Of a stretch of 64,000 nt of DNA, positions 1 to 9,142 are shown in pieces. Source of the stretch: Comamonadaceae bacterium. GTDB lineage: Bacteria; Pseudomonadota; Gammaproteobacteria; Burkholderiales; Burkholderiaceae_C. The notes under the pieces are model-generated. The model ran no database searches, was not told where the DNA came from, and saw only the letters and a list, made by a program, of their open reading frames with translations. The DNA lies in NCBI GenBank assembly GCA_027485235.1, contig JAIXRJ010000046.1:186001-250000 (forward strand), in the 5' to 3' direction. Position 1 is the first letter of the stretch, and each line of letters begins with the position of its first letter. Made by a program: the position numbers and the translations under genes.

Positions 1-106
1 TGACCAGGGCGCGGGTCACTTGGGCGGTCACCATGGCCAGCTGGATGCTGTCCAGTTGGCTCATCAGCTCTGGAAAATTCAAATGGCAGTGGGAATCGGT
101 GTACAT
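1..106 (-). CDS. tatD: TatD family hydrolase, N-terminal fragment (runs off the window)
   Basis: Reading the minus strand from the ATG at 104-106 gives a protein beginning MYTDSHCHLNFPEL, the typical start of TatD/YcfH metal-dependent deoxyribonucleases. The HCH at residues 6-8 is the first metal-binding HxH pair of this TIM-barrel family. Only 35 codons lie in the window. The gene starts 3 bases after the holB stop codon, so it is probably the last gene of the mltG-tmk-holB-tatD operon, an order also known from enterobacteria. In pseudomonads a pilZ gene lies between holB and tatD; none is present here. TatD proteins act in 3'-5' trimming of DNA or RNA. The family call is firm, the exact paralogue is not. 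Confidence 0.8.
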   Translation of the reverse strand, partial: MYTDSHCHLNFPELMSQLDSIQLAMVTAQVTRALV

Positions 107-109
107 GGC

Positions 110-1114
110 TCAGCCCTTGGACAGCAGGGTTTGATGGGCATCAGCGGTCAGGGCTTCGAGCATCAGACCGGCGTTGAAAGGGTGATCAGCGGTGCGTGCT
201 GACTGCATCAGGCGCTTGAACCAATCGGTCAGCACAGTGATGGAAGCGTGGCTTGGTGGCAATTGGGTGACCTCGAAAAAGCGCGGCGCAGCGCCCGATT
301 GGCGCAACACCAAGTCGTGGCAAAGCTTTTGCAAGGCATCAATGGCTTGCGCGGGGCTCAAATCGGCCAAGTGGCGGGCATCGCCTTGGCGCATGGCCTG
401 GGGCAAAGCGGACCACCAGTCCGGCGTCAAACCGGCTTCGGTTTGGCGCAGCACATCGGTGGGTCGGCCGCCTGCGCTGCGCAGCAAGGCCTGCGCTACA
501 GGGGCGTGTACGCCCCGCCCGATCAGCCAAGTCAGTGCTTCATCGGCCTCTGGCCATTTCATGGTGTGGGCCAAGCATCGGCTGCGGATGGTGGGCAGCA
601 GCATGTGCGCCGCCTCGGTGGCCAGCACAAAGCGCACGTCGCCCGGCGGCTCTTCAAGGGTTTTGAGCAAGGCGTTGGCCGTGATGGTGTTCATGCGCTC
701 GGCCGGAAACACCAGCACCGCCTTGCCTTGCCCCCGCGCATCGGTGCGCTGGGAAAACGCCACAGTGTCGCGCATGGCCTCCACCCGGATTTCTTTGCTG
801 GGCTTGCGGGTTTTCTTGTCGATCTCGTCCTGGGCTTTTTCAGACAAAGGCCAGCCCAGCTCGATCATCACCGTCTCGGGCATCAGCACGGCCAAGTCGG
901 CGTGGGTGTGCACCGCCACCGCATGGCAACTCTTGCATTCGCCACAAGCGCCTTGCGCTGTTGGGTTTTCACACAGCCAGGCCGAGACCATGGCCAGCCC
1001 CAAGTCGTATTGACCCAGGCCCGACGGACCTTGGAGCAACCAGGCGTGACCACGCTGGGCCAGCAAATCGGTGGCCTGGCGCGCAATCCACGGGGCGTTC
1101 AAAACGGCGCTCAT
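110..1114 (-). CDS. holB: DNA polymerase III delta' subunit
   Basis: This 334-residue protein is the delta' subunit of the clamp loader, which places the beta clamp on primed DNA. It has the AAA+ fold, but the P-loop region reads [10 protein letters not shown] (residues 29-38) with glutamine where the Walker A lysine would be, as expected for delta', which does not hydrolyse ATP. Four cysteines (48, 57, 60, 63) form the zinc module of clamp-loader subunits, and [20 protein letters not shown] is the conserved sensor segment. The start ATG overlaps the tmk stop in an ATGA, so translation is probably coupled. Length is normal for the family. Confidence 0.93.
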   Translation of the reverse strand: MSAVLNAPWIARQATDLLAQRGHAWLLQGPSGLGQYDLGLAMVSAWLCENPTAQGACGECKSCHAVAVHTHADLAVLMPETVMIELGWPLSEKAQDEIDKKTRKPSKEIRVEAMRDTVAFSQRTDARGQGKAVLVFPAERMNTITANALLKTLEEPPGDVRFVLATEAAHMLLPTIRSRCLAHTMKWPEADEALTWLIGRGVHAPVAQALLRSAGGRPTDVLRQTEAGLTPDWWSALPQAMRQGDARHLADLSPAQAIDALQKLCHDLVLRQSGAAPRFFEVTQLPPSHASITVLTDWFKRLMQSARTADHPFNAGLMLEALTADAHQTLLSKG

Positions 1115-1752
1115 GCCGCGACCTGCTTCATCCAGTCGCCCACCAGGCGGCCGACGTCAGCACCCACGGCTTCAAGGGTTTGGGCGGCATCGACGCATGC
1201 AAAACGGCCAGGCATTTCGGCCTGGCGCTTGACATAGCCGGCACGCACGGCAGCAAAAAAATCGGCCGGCTGTGATTCAAATTTGTCGGGCGCGCGGGCC
1301 AAGGCCAGGCGCTGGGCAGCAATTTCAGGGTCCAGATCAAACCACACGGTCAGCTCGGGTTGGCGCAAAGCGCCATCGGGCAAGGCCTGCACCATGCGTT
1401 CCAGTTGCGCCAGCACCTGCCAGTCAAAGCCACGCCCACCCCCCTGATAGGCGAATGTGGCGTCGGTGAAGCGGTCACACAGCAGCACGTCGCCTCGGGC
1501 CAGCGCAGGTTCGATGACTTGCACCAAATGCTCTCGCCGCGCCGCAAAGATCAACAGCGCTTCCGTCAGCGCGTCCATGGGCTCGTGCAGCACCAATTCG
1601 CGCAGCTTTTCCGACAGGGGCGTACCCCCAGGTTCGCGTGTGAGCACAACCGCCCTGCCCGCGTCGCGGAACGACTGCGCCACGCGCTGAATGTGAGTGG
1701 ACTTGCCGGCACCGTCAATGCCTTCAAAACTGATGAACAAACCGCGTGTCAT
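1111..1752 (-). CDS. tmk: Thymidylate kinase (dTMP kinase)
   Basis: A 213-residue thymidylate kinase that phosphorylates dTMP to dTDP for DNA synthesis. The P-loop GIDGAGKST is at residues 11-19, the TREPGGT motif at 38-44, and [15 protein letters not shown] begins at about 93 (DR(Y/F) motif and thymidine contacts). Length matches the family. The ATG at 1752 starts the normal conserved N-terminus ([11 protein letters not shown]). The gene lies 48 bases after mltG and overlaps holB by 4 bases, so mltG, tmk, holB and tatD look like one transcription unit. Confidence 0.96.
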   Translation of the reverse strand: MTRGLFISFEGIDGAGKSTHIQRVAQSFRDAGRAVVLTREPGGTPLSEKLRELVLHEPMDALTEALLIFAARREHLVQVIEPALARGDVLLCDRFTDATFAYQGGGRGFDWQVLAQLERMVQALPDGALRQPELTVWFDLDPEIAAQRLALARAPDKFESQPADFFAAVRAGYVKRQAEMPGRFACVDAAQTLEAVGADVGRLVGDWMKQVAA

Positions 1753-1800
1753 GGTGTGTGAAATTGGGAAAACACGATTGTCGCAGGCTCTCGCCAGCCT

Positions 1801-2808
1801 TCAATCCTTGGGCGACTTCTTGGCCGATTGGATGCCGCGCTGGTAAAGGTTGACCGCTCGGTTGTGTTGGTCGAGTGTTGCGCTGAAATGGCTGCTGCCG
1901 TCGCCTTTGGCCACAAAGTAAAGCGCCTGCGTCTTGGCGGGTTGCACCGCCGCCAACAGCGCCGCTTTGCCGGGCATCGCGATGGGCGTGGGCGGTAAAC
2001 CGCCACGGGTGTAGGTGTTCCAGGGGTTGTCGGTCTGCAGGTGGATGCGGCGGAGGTTACCGTCAAAGGCCTCGCCCAAGCCATAAATCACCGTGGGGTC
2101 GGTCTGCAAGCGCATGCCGATGCGCAAGCGGTTGTTGAAAACACCGGCGATCAGCAGGCGGTCTGAGCCTTTGCCGGTTTCTTTTTCCACAATGCTGGCC
2201 AAAATCAACATTTCTTCAGGCGAATGGACGGCGACACCCGGCTGACGGGTTTCCCAGGCTTGCTGCAGATGCTTGTCCATGGCCTTCAAGGCGCGCTTGA
2301 GAACCGCCAGATCGCTCGATCCCTTGGCATACGAATAGGTGTCCGGGTAAAAGCGCCCTTCCGGGGCCACGCCGGGGCGACCCAGTTGGGCCATCAAAGC
2401 AGCGTCTTCCATCGTCCGGCTGTCGGCTTTGAGGTTTTCAGCCTTGCCCAAGGCTTGGCGCACTTGCCGCCAGTTCCAGCCTTCCACAATGGTCACGCTG
2501 CGCAGGCTTTCTTCGCCTCGCACCAGCATCCTCAGCAAGCGCAGCGGCGACGTGCCCGGTGCCACTTCGTAGCTGCCCGCACGCAACTGGCGGGACTGGC
2601 CCGACAGGCGAAACCAGACATACAGCAAGGTGGGCGACGTCTTTGCACCCGAATCGACCACGGATTGGGCAATCGCTTTGGGCGAAGTGCCGGGCTCAAT
2701 GGCCAAATCCAGCGCATTGCGGCCGGTGTCCAGCGGCTTGGTCACCCACCAAAGAGCGCCGCCCCCTGCCAGCAAGACGGCCAGCAGCGCGGCTGCCAAG
2801 AACTTCAT
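1801..2808 (-). CDS. mltG: Endolytic murein transglycosylase MltG
   Basis: A 335-residue MltG (YceG) protein, an inner-membrane enzyme that cleaves nascent glycan strands and so limits peptidoglycan chain length. It has a short cytoplasmic start, one membrane helix at about residues 2-21, a LysM-like segment and the catalytic domain. ASIVEKETG (204-212) holds the catalytic glutamate, probably E208, and QTDPTVIYGL (235-244) is a family signature. The frame stays open another 70 codons upstream, but that part overlaps ygfZ; the ATG at 2808 is directly before the membrane helix and is the supported start. It heads the mltG-tmk-holB-tatD operon and is divergent from ygfZ. Confidence 0.93.
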   Translation of the reverse strand: MKFLAAALLAVLLAGGGALWWVTKPLDTGRNALDLAIEPGTSPKAIAQSVVDSGAKTSPTLLYVWFRLSGQSRQLRAGSYEVAPGTSPLRLLRMLVRGEESLRSVTIVEGWNWRQVRQALGKAENLKADSRTMEDAALMAQLGRPGVAPEGRFYPDTYSYAKGSSDLAVLKRALKAMDKHLQQAWETRQPGVAVHSPEEMLILASIVEKETGKGSDRLLIAGVFNNRLRIGMRLQTDPTVIYGLGEAFDGNLRRIHLQTDNPWNTYTRGGLPPTPIAMPGKAALLAAVQPAKTQALYFVAKGDGSSHFSATLDQHNRAVNLYQRGIQSAKKSPKD

Positions 2809-2899
2809 CACGCCTCTGGGCACAGTCTTGTCCTTGTTCGGGTTTGAAAAACGTTCACGGGATGATAATTCAGACCTTGCCCGAAGACAGAGACGCCTC

Positions 2900-3856
2900 A
2901 TGAACCCCCCAGCCAAAATCAGCCCCCACATCAACTCCCTTTTGGACGGCGTCAGCCCTCTTGACCATTTGGGCGTGATCCAGGCCCAAGGCGAGGATGC
3001 CGCGAGCTTTCTACACAATCAGTTGAGCAACGACGTGCTGCTCTTGCCCGTGGGCCAGTCCCGCTTGGCCGCTTTTTGCTCGGCCAAGGGCCGCATGCAA
3101 GCCAGTTTTGTGCTCATCAAAACCGCCCCTGATACGGTGTTGCTGGTCTTGAGCCTCGACTTGCTGGCCCCAACGCTCAAGCGCCTGTCCATGTTTGTGC
3201 TGCGTGCCAAAGTCAAAATGAGCGATGCCACCGCACAGTGGCAACTGCGCGGCTTGTTGGGCGACAGTGCCCGCGCCGTTTTGTCGGAAGCCATGCCCTG
3301 GCAAACCGCCAGCAAGGACGGGGTCCATGCGGTGGCGCTTTACCCCGCTGTGCTGGGTGACATGCACGTGCCACGGACCTTGTGGCTGAGCGAGCCATCG
3401 CATGCATTGCCCCCTGGGGTGGAGGTTTCAAGCGAAGTTTGGGCCTGGGCCGAAGTCATGAGCGGCGTGACGCTGGTGACCCAGCCGCTGTTTGAGGCCT
3501 TTGTGCCGCAAATGCTGAACTACGAATCGGTAGGCGGCGTGAACTTCAAAAAAGGCTGTTACCCCGGCCAAGAAGTTGTGGCCCGCAGCCAGTTTCGAGG
3601 CACGCTCAAGCGCCGCATGGCGCTGGTGCACAGCCCCGTGGCCTTGTCGGCGGGGCAAGAAGTGTTCACCCCCGCCGACCCTGATCAGACGTGTGGCACC
3701 GTGGTGCTGAGCGCGGCGCGCCCCGATGGACAGGGTTTTGATGCGTTGGTCAGCGGCACGGTGGAGAGCCAGTCAAATGGCTGGCATGCAGGCCAGGCCG
3801 ATGGCGCGGCGCTGGACTTGATGCCCCTGCCCTACGTGCTGCTCGAAGACATCTGA
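2900..3856 (+). CDS. ygfZ: YgfZ/GcvT-type folate-binding protein
   Basis: A 318-residue YgfZ-type protein of the GcvT superfamily, a tetrahydrofolate-dependent factor that helps build or repair certain iron-sulfur enzymes. The family signature KKGCYPGQE is at residues 217-225, with the essential cysteine at 220. Although the frame is open upstream, the ATG at 2900 gives the normal N-terminus and leaves a 91-base divergent spacer from mltG. A GATAAT hexamer at about 2863-2868 could be the -10 box; the leader after it has ordinary length. The next gene downstream converges on it. Confidence 0.92.
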   Translation: MNPPAKISPHINSLLDGVSPLDHLGVIQAQGEDAASFLHNQLSNDVLLLPVGQSRLAAFCSAKGRMQASFVLIKTAPDTVLLVLSLDLLAPTLKRLSMFVLRAKVKMSDATAQWQLRGLLGDSARAVLSEAMPWQTASKDGVHAVALYPAVLGDMHVPRTLWLSEPSHALPPGVEVSSEVWAWAEVMSGVTLVTQPLFEAFVPQMLNYESVGGVNFKKGCYPGQEVVARSQFRGTLKRRMALVHSPVALSAGQEVFTPADPDQTCGTVVLSAARPDGQGFDALVSGTVESQSNGWHAGQADGAALDLMPLPYVLLEDI

Positions 3857-3865
3857 CCTGTCTCG

Positions 3866-3921
3866 CAGGCGTACCGTCCCGGGGCAAACGCCTGTGATTG
3901 GCCAAGCACCGCGCACGGTGC
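3866..3921. terminator. Two stem-loops between convergent genes
   Basis: Two perfect inverted repeats lie between the stop of ygfZ and the stop of the convergent thioesterase-acetyltransferase gene: CAGGCGT (3866-3872) with ACGCCTG (3888-3894), and GCACCG (3906-3911) with CGGTGC (3916-3921) around a CGCA loop. Neither is followed by a run of T on either strand, so they are not classical intrinsic terminators. They may still mark or protect transcript 3' ends. Confidence 0.4.
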
Positions 3922-3925
3922 GCTG

Positions 3926-4783
3926 CTACAGGGGGCGCACCATCTCGATGTGCGCAATGCCTGCTTCTTCAAAAACAGCCCCATGCGGCACAAAACCTGA
4001 GCGTTTGTAAAAGCCTTCGGCGCTGCACTGGGCATGCAAGACAACCCGCGTGTCGCCTCGGTGTTGGGCAGCGTCCATCAGAGTCTGCAGCAGGCGTCGA
4101 CCCAGATCGCTGCCACGCATCTGCTTCTTGACCGCCATTCGGCCAATGCGCGCCACAGAAGGTGCATGTTGCAGCAAACGGCCCGTGGCCAGGGGCATGC
4201 CCATGCGGTTGAGTGCGACGGCGTGCAAGGCGGTTTCGTCTTCGTGGTCCCACTCCATCTCGGCAGGCACTTTTTGCTCGTGCACAAACACCTCGGTGCG
4301 CAGTGGGCTGGCCAGTTTTTGAAAATCGTGCCAAGAGCCCAGATGCACCTGCACCATGTCTTCGCCGCGTTCAAAGCTTTCGAGCATGTCGCGCAAGGGC
4401 GCCGGGATGGGCTGGCTCTTTTTGGCCACCGGGTCGGCGTACACATAGACCAGCTCGCTGGTGATGAGCAGTTCATCGCCCCGAAAAATAGCGCCCGCAA
4501 AGGTCATGGACGAATTGCCCACGCGCTCGCAGCGCATGCACACATCCAAATAGTCGTCCATCTCGGCGCTGGCGTGGTATTCGACGCTGGCTTTTTTGAC
4601 AAACAAGTCGCCCCCCAACTGGTGCATGGTCTCCGCGTAAGGCATGGCCAGTTGTCGCCAATAGTCGGTCACGGCGGTGTCGAAGTACATCAGGTAATGG
4701 CCGTTGAAGACGATTTTTTGCATGTCCACCTCCACCCATCGAACGCGCATGCGGTGAGAAAAACGAAAGTCCTGTCGTTTCAT
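3926..4783 (-). CDS. Acyl-CoA thioesterase fused to a GNAT acetyltransferase
   Basis: A 285-residue two-domain protein. Residues about 1-140 form a 4-hydroxybenzoyl-CoA thioesterase (YbgC-like) hotdog domain: VDMQKIVFNGHYLMYFD carries the catalytic aspartate and the NGHY segment. Residues about 145-285 form a GNAT domain of the ElaA kind: TEVFVHEQKVPAEMEWDHED, then MRGSDLGRRLL as the acetyl-CoA pyrophosphate loop. The likely start is the ATG at 4783; an ATG seven codons upstream (4804) would overlap the neighbouring hydrolase by 17 bases. It lies 4 bases after that hydrolase and is probably co-transcribed. The acyl substrate and the acetyl acceptor are unknown. Confidence 0.85.
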   Translation of the reverse strand: MKRQDFRFSHRMRVRWVEVDMQKIVFNGHYLMYFDTAVTDYWRQLAMPYAETMHQLGGDLFVKKASVEYHASAEMDDYLDVCMRCERVGNSSMTFAGAIFRGDELLITSELVYVYADPVAKKSQPIPAPLRDMLESFERGEDMVQVHLGSWHDFQKLASPLRTEVFVHEQKVPAEMEWDHEDETALHAVALNRMGMPLATGRLLQHAPSVARIGRMAVKKQMRGSDLGRRLLQTLMDAAQHRGDTRVVLHAQCSAEGFYKRSGFVPHGAVFEEAGIAHIEMVRPL

Positions 4784-4787
4784 GGGG

Positions 4788-5750
4788 TCAACTTTCAAAA
4801 GCATGTTTCAAGGCATTGCCCGCATCGGCATGGGCTTTCAGGGCGTCTGGAATGGCGCGGCCCATGGTGATGAAGCCGTGGATCACGCCTCGGTAAATCT
4901 CCAGATCCACCGCCACGCCCGCCATGCGCAGCGTGTCGGCATAGCGCACACCTTCGTCCAGCAGCGGGTCACATTCTGCCAAGCCGATCCAGGCCGGGGC
5001 CAAGCCGCTGTGCTCAGGGGCCAAGCTCGGCGCAAAGCGCCAGTCATGGCGATCGGCCTCGTCGATGTAATGCGAGAAAAACCAATCAATGGTGTCTTTG
5101 TCGAGCATGAAACCGTCGCTGAAGGCGCTGTGCGAAGGCGTGTCTTGCCTGGCCCCACAACCCGGGTAGAACAGCAGTTGCAAAGCCAGCTTCAAGCCTG
5201 CATCGCGCGCCATCAGGGCGCAGACGGCGCCCAGTGTGCCGCCCGCACTGTCACCCCCCACCGCCAAACGGGTGCTGTCCAGTCCCAAAGTGTGGCCCTG
5301 CAAGTGAAGCCAGTTCAGGGCATCCCATGCGTCGAGCACGGCAGTCGGAAAGCGGTGCTCGGGCGCCAGCCGGTAGTCCAAGGACAGCACCGCACACTGG
5401 CCATGAAGGCTGAGCTGACGACACAGCACATCGTGCGTGGTGAGGCTGCCCACGGTAAAACCGCCGCCATGCAGGTACAAGAGCACGGGCAAGGGGGCCT
5501 CGCTTTGGGGCGCATAGAGCCTGGCGGGCATGGTGTGACCGTCTCGGGCTGCAATGCGCAGGTCGGTGACACGGTCCACAAGAGGGGCTGGATGCAGATC
5601 AAGCAGCGGGTTGCCGATGTCCACAAAGGCCCGGGCCATGGCCACCGTCAGGGCGTGCACAGGTGGACGTCCGGCCCGCTGCACGCGCTCGAGCAAGAGC
5701 CGCGTGGCCGCGTTGAGCAAGGATTTGGGATGGTTTGGGTGGCTGCTCAT
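4788..5750 (-). CDS. Alpha/beta hydrolase (hormone-sensitive-lipase family esterase)
   Basis: A 320-residue carboxylesterase of the HSL (family IV) type. HGGG at residues 94-97 supplies the oxyanion hole, GDSAG at 166-170 holds the nucleophile Ser168, and AECDPLLDEG and IHGFITMG near the C-terminus carry the acid and histidine. No signal peptide is visible, so it should be cytoplasmic. The frame extends upstream to 5858, but the ATG at 5750 gives the usual length. The gene is followed at once by the thioesterase-GNAT fusion, which suggests a joint role with acyl esters or thioesters. The natural substrate cannot be told from sequence. Confidence 0.88.
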   Translation of the reverse strand: MSSHPNHPKSLLNAATRLLLERVQRAGRPPVHALTVAMARAFVDIGNPLLDLHPAPLVDRVTDLRIAARDGHTMPARLYAPQSEAPLPVLLYLHGGGFTVGSLTTHDVLCRQLSLHGQCAVLSLDYRLAPEHRFPTAVLDAWDALNWLHLQGHTLGLDSTRLAVGGDSAGGTLGAVCALMARDAGLKLALQLLFYPGCGARQDTPSHSAFSDGFMLDKDTIDWFFSHYIDEADRHDWRFAPSLAPEHSGLAPAWIGLAECDPLLDEGVRYADTLRMAGVAVDLEIYRGVIHGFITMGRAIPDALKAHADAGNALKHAFES

Positions 5751-5897
5751 GGTTTCATGCCCTATCGCCAACGTGACGTGTCCGGGCCGTTCTGGCTTTT
5801 GGTTCAAAGCACGGTGGTTCAAAATGGGTGACATCGTACATCGCTGCAGCCCGCCCATTCACCGCGTCTGCCGTTCACCCAGCGCCTGGAGACCCCC

Positions 5898-7034
5898 ATG
5901 TCCTTCATCCACTATGTCACTCAGATCCAGATCGACTTTGGCGCGGTCAAGCTGCTGCAAGCCGAATGCGAGCGCGTGGGCATCCACAAACCGCTGATCG
6001 TGACCGACGCAGGCGTCAAAGCCGCGGGCGTGCTGCAAAAAGCGCTCGATGCCCTGCCGGGCCTGCCCGTCACCGTGTTTGACCAAACCCCATCCAACCC
6101 CACCGAGTCGGCCGTGCGCGCTGCAGCGGCGCTGTACCAGCAGCACAGCTGCGATGGCCTGATCGCCGTGGGTGGCGGCTCGGCCATCGACTGCGCCAAA
6201 GGCGTGGCGATCGCCGTGAGCCACGAAGGCCCGCTCAAAACCTACGCAACAATAGAAGGCGGTTCGCTCAAAATCACCGACCGGGTGGCCCCCATCATCG
6301 CCGTGCCCACCACCAGCGGTACCGGCAGCGAAGTGGCGCGAGGCGCGATTTTGATTCTGGACGACGGCCGCAAATTGGGCTTTCACAGCTGGTTCATCGT
6401 GCCCAAAGCGGCCATTTGTGACCCGGAACTCACCTTTGGCCTGCCCCCCATGCTCACGGCTGCCACCGGCATGGACGCGGTGGCACATTGCATGGAAACC
6501 TTCATGGCCGCGCCGTTCAACCCGCCAGCCGACGGCATCGCGCTGGATGGTTTGACCCGTGGCTGGGCGCACATCGAGCGCGCCACCCGCAATGGCCAAG
6601 ACCGCGAAGCGCGCCTGAACATGATGAGCGCCAGCATGCAAGGCGCCATGGCCTTTCAAAAGGGCCTGGGCTGCGTGCATTCGCTCAGCCACAGCCTGGG
6701 CGGCGTGAACCCCCGCCTGCACCACGGCACTTTGAACGCCATGTTTTTGCCCGCGGTGGTGCGCTTCAATGCGGCGGCCGAAAGCGTGCAAAAAGAAAAC
6801 CGCCTGAACCGCATGGCGCAGGCCATGGGCTTGCAAAGCGGCTCGGACATCCCCGACGCCATCCGTGACATGTGCGCCCGACTGGGCTTGCCCACCGGGC
6901 TGGGGGCCATGGGGGTGACCGAAAGCCTGTTTGACGCCGTGATCACCGGGGCGCTGGCCGACCACTGTCACAAGACCAACCCACGCATCGCCTCGGCTGA
7001 CGAATACCGGGACATGCTGCTGACCAGCCTTTGA
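5898..7034 (+). CDS. Iron-containing alcohol dehydrogenase
   Basis: A 378-residue group III (iron-type) alcohol dehydrogenase. VGGGSAIDCAKG and PTTSGTGSEVARG bind the NAD(P) cofactor. The metal site is formed by the aspartate of the TGMDAVAHCME segment with its histidine, and by the histidines in VHSLSHSLGG and RLHHGTLNAM. A good ribosome-binding site (GGAGA) lies before the ATG. It is divergent from the esterase gene, with 147 bases between, and converges with trhO. The family includes 1,3-propanediol, maleylacetate and long-chain alcohol oxidoreductases; the substrate is not determined here. Confidence 0.88.
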   Translation: MSFIHYVTQIQIDFGAVKLLQAECERVGIHKPLIVTDAGVKAAGVLQKALDALPGLPVTVFDQTPSNPTESAVRAAAALYQQHSCDGLIAVGGGSAIDCAKGVAIAVSHEGPLKTYATIEGGSLKITDRVAPIIAVPTTSGTGSEVARGAILILDDGRKLGFHSWFIVPKAAICDPELTFGLPPMLTAATGMDAVAHCMETFMAAPFNPPADGIALDGLTRGWAHIERATRNGQDREARLNMMSASMQGAMAFQKGLGCVHSLSHSLGGVNPRLHHGTLNAMFLPAVVRFNAAAESVQKENRLNRMAQAMGLQSGSDIPDAIRDMCARLGLPTGLGAMGVTESLFDAVITGALADHCHKTNPRIASADEYRDMLLTSL

Positions 7035-7042
7035 GGGCTGAA

Positions 7043-8029
7043 TCAGATCTTTGGATCTGCTTGGCCTTTGGTTGAAGCGCTTGAAGGGTGCTCTGCCATC
7101 TTGGCGCCCACATGCAACTCGCCCCGCGCCTCGGCCAGCTCGACCTGGCGCTGGCGCTCGGCCAGTTTTTCTTTTTGCTCAGGCGTGCGCTGGTCGTGGC
7201 AGTAGGCGCAGCTCACGCCCAAGACGTAATGAGGTGATTGCTTGTCTTGCTCGCTCAACGGCCAGCGACAAGAGCGGCACAGCTCATGGTGGCCCAACCC
7301 CAAGCCGTGGCCCACGCTCACGCGCTCGTCGAACACAAAGCAATCCCCCTCCCAGGTGCTTTGCTCGGGCGGGATTTCTTCCAGGTATTTGAGGATGCCG
7401 CCTTCCAAGTGGTAGACCTCGTCAAAGCCGCGCATCTTCATGAGCGCGGTGGATTTTTCACAGCGGATACCGCCTGTGCAGAACATGGCCACTTTGGGTT
7501 TCTTGACCGCTTCGGTTTTCAGATTTTCCTGCGCGTCCAGCCAGGCGGGCAGCTGCACAAAGTTCTTGAGGTTCGGATTGATCGCACCCTTGAAGGTGCC
7601 AATGGCCACCTCGTAGTCGTTGCGCGTGTCAATCACCACCACGTCCGGGTCGGCCAGCAAGGCGTTCCAGTCGGCGGGCTTGACATACTGGCCCACCGTC
7701 TTGTTCGGGTCCAACTCGGGCACGCGCAAGGTCACGATCTCTTTTTTGAGCTTGACCTTCATGCGGGTGAACGGCGGCTTGGGGCTCCAGGATTCTTTGT
7801 GCGGCAAGCTGGCCAAGCGCGGTTCGGCGCGCAGAAACGCCAGCACCGCCCTCACCCCGACTTCCGGGCCAGCAATCGTGCCATTGATGCCTTCGTGCGC
7901 CAGCAGCAGCGTGCCTTTCACATCGTTGGCCTCGCAACAAGCTTGCAAGGGCGCCTGTAACTCGGCGAAGTCGGGCAGATCGACGAATTTGTAGAGGGCG
8001 GCGGTGAGGTAATGGCTTGGCACGGACAT
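7043..8029 (-). CDS. trhO: tRNA uridine-34 5-hydroxylase TrhO
   Basis: A 328-residue rhodanese-family protein matching TrhO (YceA), which makes 5-hydroxyuridine at position 34 of tRNAs with oxygen, before 5-methoxy- or carboxymethoxy-uridine is formed. An N-terminal acylphosphatase-like domain ([17 protein letters not shown], 38-54) precedes the rhodanese domain. [10 protein letters not shown] at 184-193 carries the catalytic Cys184 and a second cysteine at 190. The C-terminal tail has two CxxC pairs (CRSC and CAYC) that could bind zinc. The ATG at 8029 is chosen over an upstream in-frame start because it gives the family N-terminus. It has no Shine-Dalgarno sequence, but a GATAAT hexamer ends 6 bases before it. 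Confidence 0.93.
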   Translation of the reverse strand: MSVPSHYLTAALYKFVDLPDFAELQAPLQACCEANDVKGTLLLAHEGINGTIAGPEVGVRAVLAFLRAEPRLASLPHKESWSPKPPFTRMKVKLKKEIVTLRVPELDPNKTVGQYVKPADWNALLADPDVVVIDTRNDYEVAIGTFKGAINPNLKNFVQLPAWLDAQENLKTEAVKKPKVAMFCTGGIRCEKSTALMKMRGFDEVYHLEGGILKYLEEIPPEQSTWEGDCFVFDERVSVGHGLGLGHHELCRSCRWPLSEQDKQSPHYVLGVSCAYCHDQRTPEQKEKLAERQRQVELAEARGELHVGAKMAEHPSSASTKGQADPKI

Positions 8030-8035
8030 GCTGTG

Positions 8036-8041
8036 ATTATC
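8036..8041 (-). promoter_or_regulatory. GATAAT hexamer just before trhO, possible -10 box of a leaderless transcript
   Basis: On the minus strand GATAAT is followed by CACAGC and then the trhO ATG. A transcription start at the usual distance would fall at or next to the start codon. No good -35 hexamer and no ribosome-binding site are seen. The same arrangement occurs before selO, rlhA and map. Confidence 0.45.
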
Positions 8042-8049
8042 CAGCCTGC

Positions 8050-9135
8050 TCACCAAGGCTGAAGGCGATCAGGGTCTGGTTGAGTCAGCCACTGTGCAAA
8101 CTCATCCGCCAATTGCTGGCTGGCACGGGCCGCCGCATCCCACACCTTCACGCGTCCCGGCAAATCGCGGTCGTAAGTCATGAAGTCTTGGCGGTCGGGC
8201 AGTTTGCCATTGGGCAGAGTTTTGACCCATTCGGGGTTGGGGGCCAAGACGATGGTGCTGTCCAGAAAAGGCGATGTGCCGTGCCGCCACTTGAGCGCTT
8301 TGTCCAGCCACCCCGGCACGACATTTTTCTGAAAATGCGGGTAGAGCACGATGGACCGATCCGGCCCCTGCGTTGGCGCAGTCCAGTTCAGGTGCAAGTG
8401 GTAGTCGGTGATGCCCCCATCCCAATACGCACCAGCCGCAGCGCCGGGGATGTCGTGCACAGCTTTGAGGGCGAACGGGATGGAGCAACTCGCTTGCAGC
8501 GCGGGCATGAAATTGCCTTCGGTCAGGGCCACCGTTTGGGTTCGGAAGTCTTGCGCATCAAAAGGCAAGCTTGCACCCTGCCCTGAAAACACCACCCGCT
8601 CCAACCAAGCGCCCAGGGCCTTGCGGTGCACGGCATTGCTCAAAAAGGCCCCCGCATAGCCCAGCGGCGTGCCGAGTGGGTGTTCTCGGTGCAGGATATG
8701 CCGTCCGTGCGAGGTGACGATGTGCAATGTGTAACGCGGGTGGCTCAGCACCTCAGCGATCCGGCCGCCGTAGAAGGCTTGCAGGCTGTGGCCAAAGGCT
8801 TCGCTCACCTGCTGGGCGCTCACCCGCTTATGGCCCGGCAGCGGTTCGTAGTGCTGGTGGATGTAATCGTGCTCCAGCCGCTCAAACGCCGTCACCGAAC
8901 CGTTCAAACAAGCCGTGGCCATGCGCCAAGCCCCAATCGACGCCCCGACCAAGTCAACTTGCTGCTGGCTCTGCGCCAGCCACTCGCCAAAGATGAAACG
9001 GTCCAATGGCCCGAGGATCAAGCCCTTGGGGCCACCCGCCGCACCCGGAATGACGCCAATGTGCTCAGGCCGCAAACCGTGTTCACGGATGTGGGCCAGG
9101 GCCTTGGGACCTGCGTGGAGGTGGAGGGCTTGCAT
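8050..9135 (-). CDS. Patatin-like phospholipase family protein
   Basis: A 361-residue protein with the patatin catalytic pattern: a glycine-rich oxyanion segment GAAGGPKG (31-38), the nucleophile elbow GASIG (64-68, Ser66), and a DGG motif (WDGGITDYH, near residue 240) that provides the aspartate of the Ser-Asp dyad. No signal peptide or membrane helix is evident, so it should act in the cytoplasm or at the inner face of the membrane. The gene starts 7 bases after tex and is probably co-transcribed. Patatins hydrolyse acyl esters of lipids; the substrate is unknown. The overall sequence is only moderately typical, but both catalytic motifs are intact. Confidence 0.8.
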   Translation of the reverse strand: MQALHLHAGPKALAHIREHGLRPEHIGVIPGAAGGPKGLILGPLDRFIFGEWLAQSQQQVDLVGASIGAWRMATACLNGSVTAFERLEHDYIHQHYEPLPGHKRVSAQQVSEAFGHSLQAFYGGRIAEVLSHPRYTLHIVTSHGRHILHREHPLGTPLGYAGAFLSNAVHRKALGAWLERVVFSGQGASLPFDAQDFRTQTVALTEGNFMPALQASCSIPFALKAVHDIPGAAAGAYWDGGITDYHLHLNWTAPTQGPDRSIVLYPHFQKNVVPGWLDKALKWRHGTSPFLDSTIVLAPNPEWVKTLPNGKLPDRQDFMTYDRDLPGRVKVWDAAARASQQLADEFAQWLTQPDPDRLQPW

Positions 9136-9142
9136 GGTTTAT

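Noticed and set aside
2863..2868. GATAAT before ygfZ
   Set aside because: It is about 31 bases before the ATG, so it fits an ordinary leader and not the short-spaced group.
7044..7059. Hairpin CAGATC-TTTG-GATCTG
   Set aside because: It lies within the last codons of trhO and has no T run; not convincing as a terminator.
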